From Thozetella sp. PMI_491 (Eukaryota > Ascomycota > Sordariomycetes > Chaetosphaeriales > Chaetosphaeriaceae), in contig MU270026.1 in the NCBI GenBank assembly GCA_021432635.1, forward strand, positions 1,143,311-1,207,310: a DNA stretch of 64,000 bases, in the 5' to 3' direction. Within the stretch, counting starts at the first letter, position 1; each line of letters opens with the position of its first letter. The translations under genes and the position numbers were made by a program. Of the stretch, positions 32,524 through 43,004 are shown in pieces. Under the pieces are notes generated by a model. That model was not told the origin of the DNA. It saw nothing but the letters and a program-made list of their open reading frames with translations, and searched no databases.

Positions 32524-34418
32524 CTAATCTAAAATGTTCGGGGGGCAGATCCAATGGGAGGCATTGTTTACATTTCCGCCCCGAAACTTTGGCACTGAAG
32601 GCCAGCGGCAACTCGGACGAGTGAAGTCAACAGTCAAGTCCAAAGCTTGATCACCTTCCGTCGTCTCATTAACATATCTCGTTCCCACAAGCACCTCAGG
32701 AGCTTTGCCACCTTCGGTCCACTGTACAAGGGCCAAAAGCGCGGAGTGTAGGGTGTCGTTCTGGAGAGGCGGCATCAGCTGGCCCGACGTGCCCAATGCC
32801 CACGCGCCGTCGCCACCGCTGCAATGGCCAAGGCCAGGCACCATAAAGAGTCGGTAGAAATCCGGAACCGAGACACGAGGACCTGTTCCAGCCGCATCGG
32901 CGAAATGGGACATCACCTTGTTATAGTATAGAATGGATATCGGTGTATTGACGACTGAGTCTTGCCAGCCGTGGTAATGTAGTATCTTGCCGCCTCGAGC
33001 TTCGAAGGCAGACAGATCGGGGTCGAATGCATCTGATATACCACCATAGCTGTTAATCTTCTCTGCTGTAAGAACATCTTCGTATGTGATGTCGGTGGAC
33101 TGGAATTGTGTGTCGTTGAGAATGGCATATCTGTAGAAGTCCAGACCATAGCCACCACCAATCTCTGCGTTGGTGTAGTACTGAATGCCGGTGAGCTCTG
33201 CCCCGAGCGGAACCCCTGGCCAAACCAAAGTGTTATTGGTTTCCACCCAGTCGCCATAGAGCCGTTTCAGGTTTGCCAGCTGAGGCGCGGTGAGGCAGCT
33301 ATCTGCATCCGATTCATTCCCTTTGCAAAGTAGTGTCTCGGGGACGAAATTACAGCTAGGCGGGTCAGAGATGATGCCGTCCCGGACCCCATCGATGTGG
33401 TCGCACTGATGTAGAGCTTCTTCGTGAATCTTAGACCATTGAGTAGTGCTGATAAACGTATCCAAAGTATTTGGGTAGAATCCAATTCCCGCCCAGTCCT
33501 CGTAAGCTATGTCCCAACCAAAGAGTCAGCTAACTAAAACGTACGAGTTTAAGCGGCTCTCTGAGTTTCTTACCCTCTTCGTGCGTCTGCCATATGACCG
33601 GAGAGCCCACCAAGGCCCCATCGAAGTCATCAGGGTAACGCTGAACTTCAGCAAACCCTTGGCGCCCGCCAGTCGAACATCCCATGTAATAGGCCCAAGA
33701 GGCAACAACACCATAATAGTGGCTTAAAATTGTCTTGGCATGGACGACCGAGAGGTGCATCGCACGATGTCCACTAGTGACTGGATTAGCCACGTTCATA
33801 CATGCCGGTCATAGTCAACCTACTAGTCAATACTCTGTTCTGGATACTGGAACCAGGTGCCGTCATCAGAGGTAGAGTTGTGGCCACCGTTGGTGCTCAT
33901 TGTCGCAAAGTCTTTTAGTTGGCTCTGGAATTAGCCAAGGTCTGGAGCTTCGCGTTCGGGTTTGGAATTTAAAGTACTCTGCCTGAGGCCTTTTGCCATG
34001 TCTGGGTAGTTGACCGCCCCGGCCCAACCACCATTGCCAACGGCCAGGAAACGACCATTCCACTGCGATATATCGGGCATCCAGATCTCAAAGTTTACGG
34101 TACTATCGCTGCTGGTGTTAAACTGAGCTGCTACTCGGCAGTGCGCCGGGAGATCTGGCAAGCGGAGATTGTAGCTGGACGCTTGCACGGTGCTAAATTA
34201 GCTAACCTCAATGGCCTGTGCGTTGGAGAAGTGGCCAGTATACCTGTTGTATTGCCCACGAAAGTGGTGCCACCTTCCACCTGAGCTGCAATATTGATGA
34301 TTACCTCAGTGCTATTCGAAATCGCCCAGCCGAAGAGAAGCTGTGAACAAAATGTGGTAGACTGGGCGACGTCTACAAGGACGGCGATGGCAGCCAGCCA
34401 TGTCTCTCTGTGGACCAT
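32524..34418 (-). CDS. Tannase/feruloyl esterase family protein, secreted
   Basis: Five exons (34418-34244, 34181-33978, 33911-33824, 33773-33574, 33506-32524) join in phase to 549 residues. An N-terminal hydrophobic leader is followed by the family's DLPAHCRVA and LAVGNGGWAG blocks. The nucleophile Ser189 lies in YMGCSTGGRQG; Asp405 in HYHGWQDSVVN and His450 in VPGLGHCSGG complete the triad. Cys188 and Cys451, next to Ser and His, form the CS-D-HC disulfide arrangement known in this family. It should hydrolyse phenolic esters (gallate or hydroxycinnamate) outside the cell. The first intron needs a CAAG acceptor to stay in frame. A TATA box lies about 90 bases upstream of the ATG. An FAD monooxygenase gene that could act on phenols lies upstream on the same strand. 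Confidence 0.9.
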
Positions 34419-34503
34419 TGTGCCTCTGCGTTTCTTGTGCGATCGAGGAGATTGAGATGGCGGGAGTTTGGTGAGCATCGTAAATACACACAACAAGGCG
34501 GGG

Positions 34504-34511
34504 CTTTTATA
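34504..34511 (-). promoter_or_regulatory. TATA box of the tannase-family gene
   Basis: TATAAAAG reads on the minus strand, 86-93 bases upstream of the ATG at 34418. Confidence 0.5.
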
Positions 34512-35243
34512 GGAGGCCAGGGCGGTAGGATCGGCACTTCGTAATTATCACAGTGGGCCGAAACAAAGATGGGGGGAAGTTCATGGTTCGGAAGCGCTTG
34601 TTAGTTTCCGAAATCTATATGACCGGGGAGCGTGGGATACATACACCGAGGCTATCTCTATCTGCGCTCTTTAGTGCAAATCTGTCCCGGAGAAGAGTAC
34701 CCTACTCTCATGAGCAGGGCCAGGTCGATTTCGCCAAGAATTCGAGCCGTGGCAGAAAGACACAGCGAGAACACTACCAGAGACCATTGAGTATTCGCGG
34801 AATGAGAACGCCGAAAAGTTGGAGAAGGGATACACCCCGCTTGTGAACATACAGTGTATCCCTGGACTTTTGGAGGCTGCCAGCGTTCTATCCCCCGGAG
34901 CTGTTAACCTTAAAGGTACTAGGTAATGTGATATTCCGTACCTGGGTTAGATAAACTCGTGCCTAGCACTCCACTCTTGCTTACCGTAACGTTATCTTGT
35001 GTCTCTACACCACCCACCACCCCACTCCTGCTTCGACCTGACTTTTACAAATTCACAAATCGAGCGTGTTTCCCCACTGTTGCTCGACTATATTCTTCGC
35101 TCGCGCAAGTACAGCCTTTAATAGGGTGGCCGATCCGTCGGTATCGACCAGTGATAAAAAGCGTTCCGACTATCCATATATGCTCGTATCTCCAAGTACA
35201 GATAAGCTAGTCTAATCCAGGTAAGTCATGAGAGGTTCAATTC
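34512..35243. other. Intergenic, no supported gene
   Basis: This is the upstream region of the tannase-family gene and the downstream region of the FAD monooxygenase gene. It holds a frame of 97 codons (34553-34846) that lacks any recognisable content. Confidence 0.4.
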
Positions 35244-36455
35244 TCAGTTCGCCGGAGAATAGAATTGCCAGTCCTCTCCAGCCCACAACATTTTTGCATT
35301 TGCAAAGGCGACTGCGATGGCCGGCCCTGCCCTCTCTCTCATATCCTGCTCATACTTAGCAAGCACCTCTTTCAGGCCTGCCCACTCTCCCACTTCGCCG
35401 TTCCAAGAACCCGAGAGCACATCGCACAGTTGCGCGGCATCCAATGTAGCCATAAGACCTCCTGCACCTCCTGTCGGCGACATAGTATGAATAGCGTCCC
35501 CCATGAAGGTGATCCGGTCATCTGATGGCCACACTGGCACGTCAGGCGTGTTCGAATGAACCGGGATTGAAGAGCTGCTTGATTGCAACTCAAAGATCTT
35601 GCGGAAGCCTCGGTCCCAGTTCGAAGCGATCTGTAGGGCATAGGCCTTCCTATCGTCAAGTGTAGCTAGCGAAACTGACGGAGGGGGTGTCTCGAAGCAC
35701 AGCGCCCAAAAGACGTAGTCGGGCTGGTCAGTGAGGCTGGGCGCGGCTTGGCTTAGCTGACCTTGAAGAGGCCAGCGGATTGGGGCGAACAGGCATGATC
35801 GCCGTGGATCTTGGTAGTCAATCATGGTGGAGAAGTGCTCAGAGAGGACGTCGGGATGGCCAAACTGCTTCTCAAATTCGGCGCTTAGTGGAGTCCTTCC
35901 CCACATTATCATTCGATCCAAGTTGAGTAACTTGACATGAGGGAGCATCTGCTTCCGGACTGAAGAGCGCACACCATCGGCAGCCACGAGGATGCGGCCC
36001 GTGGCTGTTGTATTGTCTTGGAAGTGCACCCGGACTTTCCCGCTAGGTAGAAGCTCATAGCGCTCAAATATTTTCCCAAACTGCACTTTTTCCTCGATGC
36101 CGAGGTGTAGAAGTTGCTGTATCCAGGGTCTGTCGATGGGGTAAGAGCGCTTTTGTGGCGAAGGCAGATACTTCGTCTGTTTCCCTGATTGCGCATCTAC
36201 AATTAGGAAGTTTGGGGGCTTGGACTCAGGATGGGTCTGTTCCAGCAAGGCCCAGACAGCGGGCGGTAGTGTTTTCTCGAGAGCATCCACTCCATCGTCG
36301 ACGAGTCGAAACCGGTATCCTTTGGTTGACACCGCGGGATCACGCTCGAAGAGCTTGAAAGGGACGTTTCTGTGTTTTAGTCCCTGTGCGAGGACGAGGC
36401 CGGACATGCCGCCACCGATAATGATCACATCGTTTTCTTCCTGGTGGGTTGCCAT
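35244..36455 (-). CDS. FAD-dependent monooxygenase (aromatic-hydroxylase type)
   Basis: This is a single exon of 403 residues. The dinucleotide-binding GxGxxG (Gly14, Gly16, Gly19 in IIIGGGMSGL) is followed about 20 residues later by the acidic end of the second strand (LFERD). The middle DG motif reads VAADGVRSSVRKQM, and the FAD-ribityl GD motif reads ITFMGDAIHTMSPTGGAGG. These define group A flavin monooxygenases, which hydroxylate phenols or related rings with NAD(P)H. There is no signal peptide or membrane anchor, so it is cytosolic. The gene lies upstream of and parallel to the tannase-family gene, which could release phenolic acids; a joint role is inferred only. Confidence 0.9.
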   Translation of the reverse strand: MATHQEENDVIIIGGGMSGLVLAQGLKHRNVPFKLFERDPAVSTKGYRFRLVDDGVDALEKTLPPAVWALLEQTHPESKPPNFLIVDAQSGKQTKYLPSPQKRSYPIDRPWIQQLLHLGIEEKVQFGKIFERYELLPSGKVRVHFQDNTTATGRILVAADGVRSSVRKQMLPHVKLLNLDRMIMWGRTPLSAEFEKQFGHPDVLSEHFSTMIDYQDPRRSCLFAPIRWPLQGQLSQAAPSLTDQPDYVFWALCFETPPPSVSLATLDDRKAYALQIASNWDRGFRKIFELQSSSSSIPVHSNTPDVPVWPSDDRITFMGDAIHTMSPTGGAGGLMATLDAAQLCDVLSGSWNGEVGEWAGLKEVLAKYEQDMRERAGPAIAVAFANAKMLWAGEDWQFYSPAN

Positions 36456-36686
36456 GATAGCTAAGATGCTCGTAACGCCGGAGTAGGTTTTGCGAAGCGG
36501 TCGCGGATATAAATAATGACGTAGGCTAAGATTTTGTGGTCAGTCGTTAGGTGAGGTATGGATCCAGACACGATACGAGTGGGTCTGATCAGCGGATTAA
36601 GTCCGAATCAAGTAATGACCACGTGTGAGAGCATCATATTGCGTGCAAGGACGAAGAAGTAAATACATGCGAGGAGGATGCGACAG

Positions 36687-36710
36687 CATAGATATATATA
36701 TATATCTATG
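36687..36710. repeat. Perfect 24-base AT palindrome
   Basis: CATAGATATATA followed by its reverse complement TATATATCTATG. It lies 232-255 bases upstream of the FAD monooxygenase ATG. It can extrude a cruciform or act as a dimer site, or it may simply be a TA microsatellite with matched ends. Confidence 0.7.
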
Positions 36711-36863
36711 TGGACCAGAGACCCGCTAATACACCCAGCGGCCGCGCAATCGCGATTTCACCTTATGCAGAGAAGCTGATGTGGCTCCCCGTCGTCTCCC
36801 AACCATCTCCGAAGTGTTGTGCCGGTCTTCTTCGTCCAGCCCTGTGGCACCGAGGTAGCTAAA

Positions 36864-36913
36864 CCTTCTGCTCATACCAGCATTCTGGCCTTCTGTTCAT
36901 ACCAGCGTTCTGG
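36864..36913. repeat. Two-copy 25-base tandem repeat
   Basis: The unit CCTTCTGCTCATACCAGCAT-TCTGG is repeated directly with two base changes (C to T and A to G). Confidence 0.8.
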
Positions 36914-38153
36914 CCTTCAAGTTGTTCCTCCCTGCGGCTAGTGAGACCAATGGTAGTATGACATCTAATTATGTGGTACCCTTAGAGCTACGTTATTGAA
37001 CGATTTAAATTTGCACTTCTTTCTCGATTTATGGCTAATGGATTTCCGCACCACTCGGGTTCTCTTTGGATTTAGAGCCAGTAACTCGTTTCCGGTTCTC
37101 AAGACACCACCCGCGCCAGTGATGACCGCGCTATGCAGTATCACACACTTCGAGCAGCACTTAGCAGCTTGCTTAAAATATAACTCCCTAGGGCGACAGA
37201 GAGGAATAACCATGTTCAAATAGTTACTATCTGGCCCCACACGTGTCAAGTGTAAATGGGGCCAAATATCTGCTGAAGTTTTCCTATCATTGCGCAGCTA
37301 GTCATACCCAATTACACCTTGATCCTGGAAAGATTGTTAGCTTGGAAAAGTTGCGGTTACGCTGTCATGGCCGATTGGCGAAGTCGCTAGCACCGCTGAA
37401 TGGTGAAGAGGCTATCTTTGCGAGGTCAACTCCACGACGCTTGCCGATGCGCCGGGGCGATCTCCACCATGTTTGGGGCCGGGTGAGGTGTTCCTTTGTG
37501 CCACGCGAAGTGCGCAAAAGTCCCCCGAGAACAGCCCCGCTCTCGCAGTGGGCCTCCTTCTTCCTCCAGGGGTGGTGGACGGTGGGGTATAAGTTAGTGC
37601 AGTCGGTCGGTTCTCTACAAGGCAAGGCACAGTGCCTGAAGTCAGCAGCACTTGGCACGCATGCCACTGCCGTATCCCAGGCGCACATTGTCAGAAAATG
37701 TCAGAAAGCAGGGGCCGCAAGATGACCAAAACACATGCACCTTGGCTCGGTTGACCTGGCTCCGTCAGATACGCATTCCGTGCGCTCCCACTGTACGCCA
37801 TTTGGGATATTGGCCCATTGACTTGCCAATCAATGTCACCGGGTGCCGTGGTGCTCGGCGAAGATGGCTTTTAAATAATACCCTCCTTAGGTAGGCAGGT
37901 GTTGATGAACGCCAAGCTTGTCTCCCTCATACGCGCGACAGTCATTCGCGATCTCACGTGCCTTGTCAGAAAGTGGGGCCTTGAAGCGCTAAATGTCAGC
38001 CGGGTCCCGGCGCAATCACTAGGACCCCCTTTTTGGCCGGCATTTCCATCGCATTGCCCACTGGTGACAGGCTCAGAGCACGAACTATCGACTGACATTC
38101 GACCTCCCGATGCTCTGTCAGGTCACTTTTCCACCCGTCATCTGCGGCGCCTC

Positions 38154-39001
38154 ATGGACTCTACACAGAAGCCCTACGTTAGACGCCCGGCGGACGACTG
38201 GTCCACAATAACGGACCCCGCCGAGCGTAAACGCGTCCAAAACCGGCTTGCGCAGCGTGCGAGACGTACGTGCTGGTTGACCCAGATACTACGCTGCCAA
38301 CCTTTTAGAATGGCATATTAACGGAGGCGCTCACAGGGACAAGACTCGCTAGCCGGCACAACGGTAAGAAGGGCTTGCCTCCGTCTCAGCAGCCCGAGGC
38401 GGCCACCGCTACTGGCGGCAGAGACGTTGTACCTCTCGCCCAGGAGTGCCCATTGCCAGCGCAGGCGGCTGATACCCATGCCGTCGGCAGTCTGGTGCCT
38501 GCCGCGTTCCCACGTCCGGCCCATCCGGACCCGGTAGCAGATAACCATTTCATCATAATGCATGGTATGGCCACGGCTCAAGCCTTCGCGGCTATCGCCC
38601 AGGCGCTGGATCTAGACTGCATAGACGAGACCGGCTTCTGCATTCGCACCCCAGCGGCTAACCTACCCACTCCCATTGCCCCGACCCTGCAGCAGCAGCT
38701 CGTCCCGCACAAGCCGTACGTAGATATGCTGCCATGGTCGTTGCTGCGCGACCGACTGCTTCAGTCTCTCGGAGTCATCAACGAGGCCGAGTTCATTCGT
38801 GACATGCTTCAAGCTGATCTGAAGGTCTGGGGCTCGACACCTTGGGATCCCATGGCGTGGGAGGTCGGCCCGAGCTTTGCAGCCCGCTGGTGGTTTCTCA
38901 TGGACGACTCCATCATCCGCACATCGAACTTCTGGAGAGCGCAGAGGGGGGAGGCGCCGCTGTCCGTCTCACTGTTCAAGAGTAGTGGACCAGTTATGTG
39001 A
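38154..39001 (+). CDS. bZIP-type transcription factor with DUF3425 domain
   Basis: Two exons (38154-38265, 38337-39001) join in phase to 258 residues. The basic region [15 protein letters not shown] (Asn30, Arg38) fits the bZIP NxxAxxxR signature, and the intron falls just after it. The leucine zipper that should follow is short or absent: exon 2 goes quickly into a Pro/Ala-rich stretch. The C-terminal half has the DUF3425 blocks [13 protein letters not shown] and [28 protein letters not shown]. Such bZIP-DUF3425 proteins are common next to fungal metabolic genes and often act as local regulators. The next gene, an SDR, starts 329 bases downstream on the same strand and is the nearest likely target. 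Confidence 0.85.
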
Positions 39002-39330
39002 GCGGCAGCACGAAATGACTGTCGGCATCATTTCTTCTTTGTTCTTTGCAAGGCATCTGGCGTTGGGACCAATCAGCACTTCGGTTGAGGTTGTCAGTCA
39101 TTCTGACATGGGACGTCCTCAGACTGACATTTTCTGACGGCACTTGGGAAGACTGTTGGACCCACAGCGCCAGGAATTCCGGAGGCAGGCGATCCTCATA
39201 CATTTTTATCCTCTGTCCCTGCATCGATGCCTTTGAAGAGGCATCATATAAAACCCTTGTCAAGTTCTTGTCTGCTCTGCGTTCGCTTTTCGCCCTGTTG
39301 CATTCGTCCTGCGATCTGAAGTGGTACACA
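39002..39330. promoter_or_regulatory. Promoter gap between bZIP and SDR genes with repeated TCTGAC/GTCAGA words
   Basis: Within 39090-39136 the words GTCAGTC, TTCTGACA, CAGACTGACA and TTTCTGACG crowd together. They echo the TGTCAGAAA words upstream of the bZIP gene, which would suit autoregulation and control of the SDR by one factor. This is only suggestive. Confidence 0.35.
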
Positions 39331-40308
39331 ATGGGCGGAAATCTCGCGCAATTGTTCCCGTCAAGCCCGGCATTTACGGAGACTGACGTCCCGTCACTAG
39401 CGGGAAAGGTCTTCATAGTAACTGGTGGGACCGCTGGCGTCGGCCTAGAGCTCGTCAAGATCTTGTACTCGAAGAACGGCACCGTCTACATCGCCTGCCG
39501 CTCCCCAAACAAGGGAGCCGAGGTGACCAAGGCTCTCAAGTCGGCCTACCCTGCAAGCACGGGCAAACTGGGACTCCTCGCGGTGGATTTCAACGACCTC
39601 ACTACCATTCCGACCTGCGCCTCCAGCTTCCTCGCCCAAGAGACTCGACTTGACGTTCTTTGGAACAATGCTGGTATCGGCGAGACACCGGATAGTCCTC
39701 TAACTGTCCAGGGGCACCAGGCACACGTCGGTGTCAATTGTCTCGGTGCCTTCCTCTTGACGAAACTGCTTCTGCCTACTTTGCGGCACACGGCTCAGGC
39801 CTCACCCCGAGCTTCCGTACGCGTCGTTTTTGCTGGCTCCGGGATTATTGATCTCATCGGGCCCAAAGGCGGTCTTGTGCTCGAAGAACTCACGCCTGGT
39901 GTACCTCCTAAGGACAACGTACGCAGTTACAGTGCATCCAAGGCTGGGAACTGGTTCCTTGCCTCCGAATTCGACAAGCGTGCTCGCGGGGACGGCGTCA
40001 TCTTTCTAGCCCAGAACCCTGGAAACCTAAAAGGCAACATCTGGAATGCGTCTTCATGGCTGACGAGGACAATGGTGTCAGTGGTTCTACACGAGCCCAG
40101 GTACGGCGCGTATTCGAACTTGTGGGCTGGCCTTAGTGCCGAGGTGAAATTAGAGGACAGCGGAAGGTATGGCATCCCTTGGGGCAGGTGGCATCCGGGC
40201 CCAAAGAAGGATCTTCTTCATAGTCTCAAATCCGAGGAAGAGGGTGGCAGCGGCCTGGCAGCGCAGTTTTGGGAGTGGTGCGATGACCAGACAAAGGCTT
40301 TTCTATAA
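39331..40308 (+). CDS. Short-chain dehydrogenase/reductase (SDR)
   Basis: This is a single exon of 325 residues. The cofactor motif TGGTAGVG (residues 31-38, TGxxxGxG), NNAGIG, the catalytic Ser in VFAGSGII and the YSASK active site (YxxxK) are all present. Arg after the second strand (IACRSPNK) suggests NADP(H). The C-terminal GRWHPGPKKDLL and QFWEWCDDQTKAF are typical of a fungal SDR group often found in secondary-metabolite and detoxification loci. The open frame extends 95 codons upstream, but the ATG at 39331 gives the usual start length. The bZIP gene lies just upstream in the same direction, so local regulation is plausible. The substrate is unknown. Confidence 0.9.
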   Translation: MGGNLAQLFPSSPAFTETDVPSLAGKVFIVTGGTAGVGLELVKILYSKNGTVYIACRSPNKGAEVTKALKSAYPASTGKLGLLAVDFNDLTTIPTCASSFLAQETRLDVLWNNAGIGETPDSPLTVQGHQAHVGVNCLGAFLLTKLLLPTLRHTAQASPRASVRVVFAGSGIIDLIGPKGGLVLEELTPGVPPKDNVRSYSASKAGNWFLASEFDKRARGDGVIFLAQNPGNLKGNIWNASSWLTRTMVSVVLHEPRYGAYSNLWAGLSAEVKLEDSGRYGIPWGRWHPGPKKDLLHSLKSEEEGGSGLAAQFWEWCDDQTKAFL

Positions 40309-40962
40309 GAAGTCGATGTACTTAGCCCAGCGACTGTTGGGCGTCTTGATAACCGTCGGCAAGTCCTAGATTATATGGAAGCTTAAAGGCGAGTGCGGGT
40401 ACGGATTCCTGTTGTTCGGATAGTTTAGTTAGATGCAGTAGTGTTCATTTGACTCGTGTTGAGGGTAGCTAAAAGGTTAGAGCGCCAGTAATATCAGATC
40501 CTGATTTCTAAATGATTACGCGCAAAACTTCCCACTATCCTGCTATCACGTAGACTGGGATCTCAAGACGAATCTTGGCCCACCATGCGTCGCTCGTAGG
40601 ACTGTTACGCCATGGGGAGTGTTCCTGGCTCAGCATTCCGTTATCAAGCTTGCCATCGGGCCATTGCTAGAATCCTGGAAGTGCGGCAAACTTCGGAGTT
40701 AATTATGTACATGGTATGGACGGAAATACAGTGCAAAGATTCGTTTATACCCGAAACACGGATGGCCAATACGCCGTACAACGCTGCCGCCTGCAGTTCC
40801 ACGCCCTTCTGGAGTCAAAGACTAGTTAAATGCGGGGTGTCGTAGAGCACACCCTTTGTCGCAGTATCCGTACTTGAACTTTGAATTTCTTCCCGCCGGC
40901 CATTTGCGTCCTTGCAAGATTACGGTAGAAAAGCACATTTGTCTGTCTGCAAGAAACTCAAA
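40309..40962. other. Intergenic, no supported gene
   Basis: This is the promoter side of the FMN-dependent oxidase. Only short frames without recognisable content are present. Confidence 0.4.
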
Positions 40963-42277
40963 ATGGCATACCTACCGAGCGAAGACCCAATCACTATAGC
41001 AGAGCTTGAAGAGATTGCGAGAAAACGACTACCCTCGGCCTGGTACAGCTATTTTGCCAGTGGAGCAGATGAACAAAGGGCATTGAGAAGTAATGTTGAA
41101 GCTCTTAATCAGTAACGCCGTCCTAATGAGCCCCGTCCTGCCGAGAGTTTGGTCTTAACGCGCTGTCCTAGACTCCATATTCTCCCACGGGTTCTACGAG
41201 ATGTATCAGCAATCGATACAGGCATTTCCATGTTGGGTCAACCATGGCCACTACCAATAGCTGTCTCGCCTACAGGCATGCAGAAGATGGCTGGAGGGGA
41301 GGGCGAATTGGATGTTGCCCGAGCGGTTGGAAAATTTGGAATCAACATGGTCTTATCTTCGTCGGCCACTGCTTCGATGGAGGATGTAATTTCTGCTGGA
41401 CAATCCGCTGCTCCAGATAGCCGGTTTGGCTCCAGATTCTGGTTCCAGCTATATCTCACGGACGACATGGCCCGCAACGAGAAGCTGATCAACCGTGCCG
41501 AAGGTAGGATGCCCCCGTGTCCGAGGCGTTGGTTCGAATTCTTCTTGGTGCTAACTAAGGAGACATCTTCCAGCTGCTGGGTATGAGGCACTGGTTCTGA
41601 CAGTAGACACGGCGGTGAGCGGAAACCGATACAATGAGCGCAAGAACCCAGTGGTACTACCACCGGGCCTCTGGCTGCCAAACACCCAAGGTCCAACCCC
41701 CCCAAAGGAACGTAAGCCCAACATTAACCGTATTATCATGGACGCAAGGACGGCGAAGCAGGCCTCCGAAATCCTCCAAGCTGCGGGACGGATCGTCAAC
41801 AGCGCATCTCTGACTTGGAGTGATATGGAGCAGTTGCGGAAGATGACGCGCATGAAAATTATCTTGAAGGGTATCATGACGCCTGAAGATGCCGAGCTTG
41901 CCGTTCAACACGGGATAGATGCAATTATCGTGTCAAACCACGGCGGCCGCCAACTTGACTGCACCGTGGCTACAACCGAAGCGTTGCCTGCAATTGTAGG
42001 TGCTGTGAGGCGCCGCATTCCGGTCATGGTCGATGGAGGATTTCGACGCGGAAGTGACATTGTTAAGGCAGTAGCCCTGGGAGCCGATGCCGTATTGATT
42101 GGACGGCCTGTCTTATGGGGGTTGGCTTTCAATGGTCAAGCCGGAGTCGAGACAGTTCTGCACATTTTCGAGAGAGAGCTCTCTAGAGCTATGGCGCTGG
42201 CAGGCGTGTCAAAGTTGGCGGATTTGGAAAAGTCTTACTTGGGCGTACGCGCTGGTTGGGGTGTGTCGAGGCTCTGA
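40963..42277 (+). CDS. FMN-dependent alpha-hydroxy-acid dehydrogenase/oxidase
   Basis: Three exons (40963-41111, 41172-41503, 41574-42277) join in phase to 394 residues. Without the first intron the frame would stop at LNQ. The TIM-barrel FMN family is clear: WYSYFASGADEQ near the N-terminus (active-site Tyr), PIAVSPTGMQKMAGGEGE, ALVLTVDTAVSGNR, LKGIMTPEDAELAVQHGIDAII, the catalytic-base His283 in SNHGGRQLD, and VMVDGGFRRGSDIVKA with ALIGRP-like text (AVLIGRPVLWG). The enzymes oxidise L-2-hydroxy acids (lactate, glycolate, mandelate and others) to 2-keto acids. There is no N-terminal cytochrome b5 domain, so it is not a flavocytochrome b2. An aminotransferase acting on 2-keto acids lies 6 kb away. 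Confidence 0.92.
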
Positions 42278-43004
42278 TGACACTTTGATAACTTTTGCAT
42301 AGACAACTTTTTATGCCTAACACATGTTTGAGAGGCGTTGGGTGTTTCTTCCGCCAATCGGTCCACCAACTATGCCATAGATCACGATGAATGGGTAGGG
42401 AGCCATTTATCTCCTTGTGAAGTACGTATTAGAATAGACCAACCCAGGTTTCGCTCGTCAGACCGTTTGCAACAGCCGGTAAGGCTCTGATTATACACGC
42501 TAGCTACTTTGGAGTTTGGCCAGCTAGCCTGATCACAAGATTTTAGTAGCCGATAGCAGTGAGTCTGGTCATACCCCAGTGCTTACTTCAGTTCTTCTCC
42601 ATTATTATAGCGCAAGCCTCGGCAAGAATGCCTTACATCTGGCCGCTCGAGTCCGAAGCGGTCTGTAATTATTCCCCAAATCAATAAGCTAATTTAGGCA
42701 CTACTACTCTGTAGATAGATCTGAATAAGATTCAACTTCACGTATCCGACTATGAGATATCCATGTCATCAGATTGACCATCTGGTTCGTATTGGATAGC
42801 TGGCGATGTAAAGGATTGTCCTCACTCCCCCCACCTACCTCGGCCTTTGAGAGTGACTAGGTCTAATTGACAGGGATTCTGTCTCAGCAACTTAGCGACA
42901 CGATCTCTAGGGCAATATGCTGTTAACTTTCTTTGAACACATATATTGATATGGCCAGGCGTACCTCGAAAACGGAGAATGTCTGCAAACTCTCCGATCC
43001 CGAC
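42278..43004. other. Convergent intergenic gap, no supported gene
   Basis: The gap lies between the 3' ends of the hydroxy-acid oxidase and the Kelch protein genes. There is no coding signal. Confidence 0.4.

Larger units (their letters stand above)
36456..38153. other. Intergenic, repeats but no supported gene
   Basis: This stretch includes the AT palindrome at 36687-36710, a 25-base tandem repeat at 36864-36913 and several TGTCAGAAA words (37688-37715, 37964-37972). Frames up to 160 codons (37243-37725 plus) have no domain. The last few hundred bases are the bZIP promoter. Confidence 0.4.

Noticed and set aside
33774-33823. Apparent stop codons after SID in the tannase-family gene, taken at first for a frameshift
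   Set aside because: A GTAGGT...CACTAG intron removes them in phase, giving SIDYGHRAMH.
37243-37725. 160-codon plus-strand frame upstream of the bZIP gene
   Set aside because: It overlaps a comparable minus-strand frame, lacks any domain and lies in repeat-bearing promoter DNA.
39046-39330. 95 extra in-frame codons upstream of the SDR start
   Set aside because: They end in a methionine that matches the usual SDR start, and the upstream part has no SDR or targeting features; it is simply an open run.
41111-41171. Apparent stop after LNQ in the hydroxy-acid oxidase, taken at first for a nonsense mutation
   Set aside because: A GTAACG...CTAG intron (41112-41171) removes it in phase and restores NQLHILPRVLRDVS.
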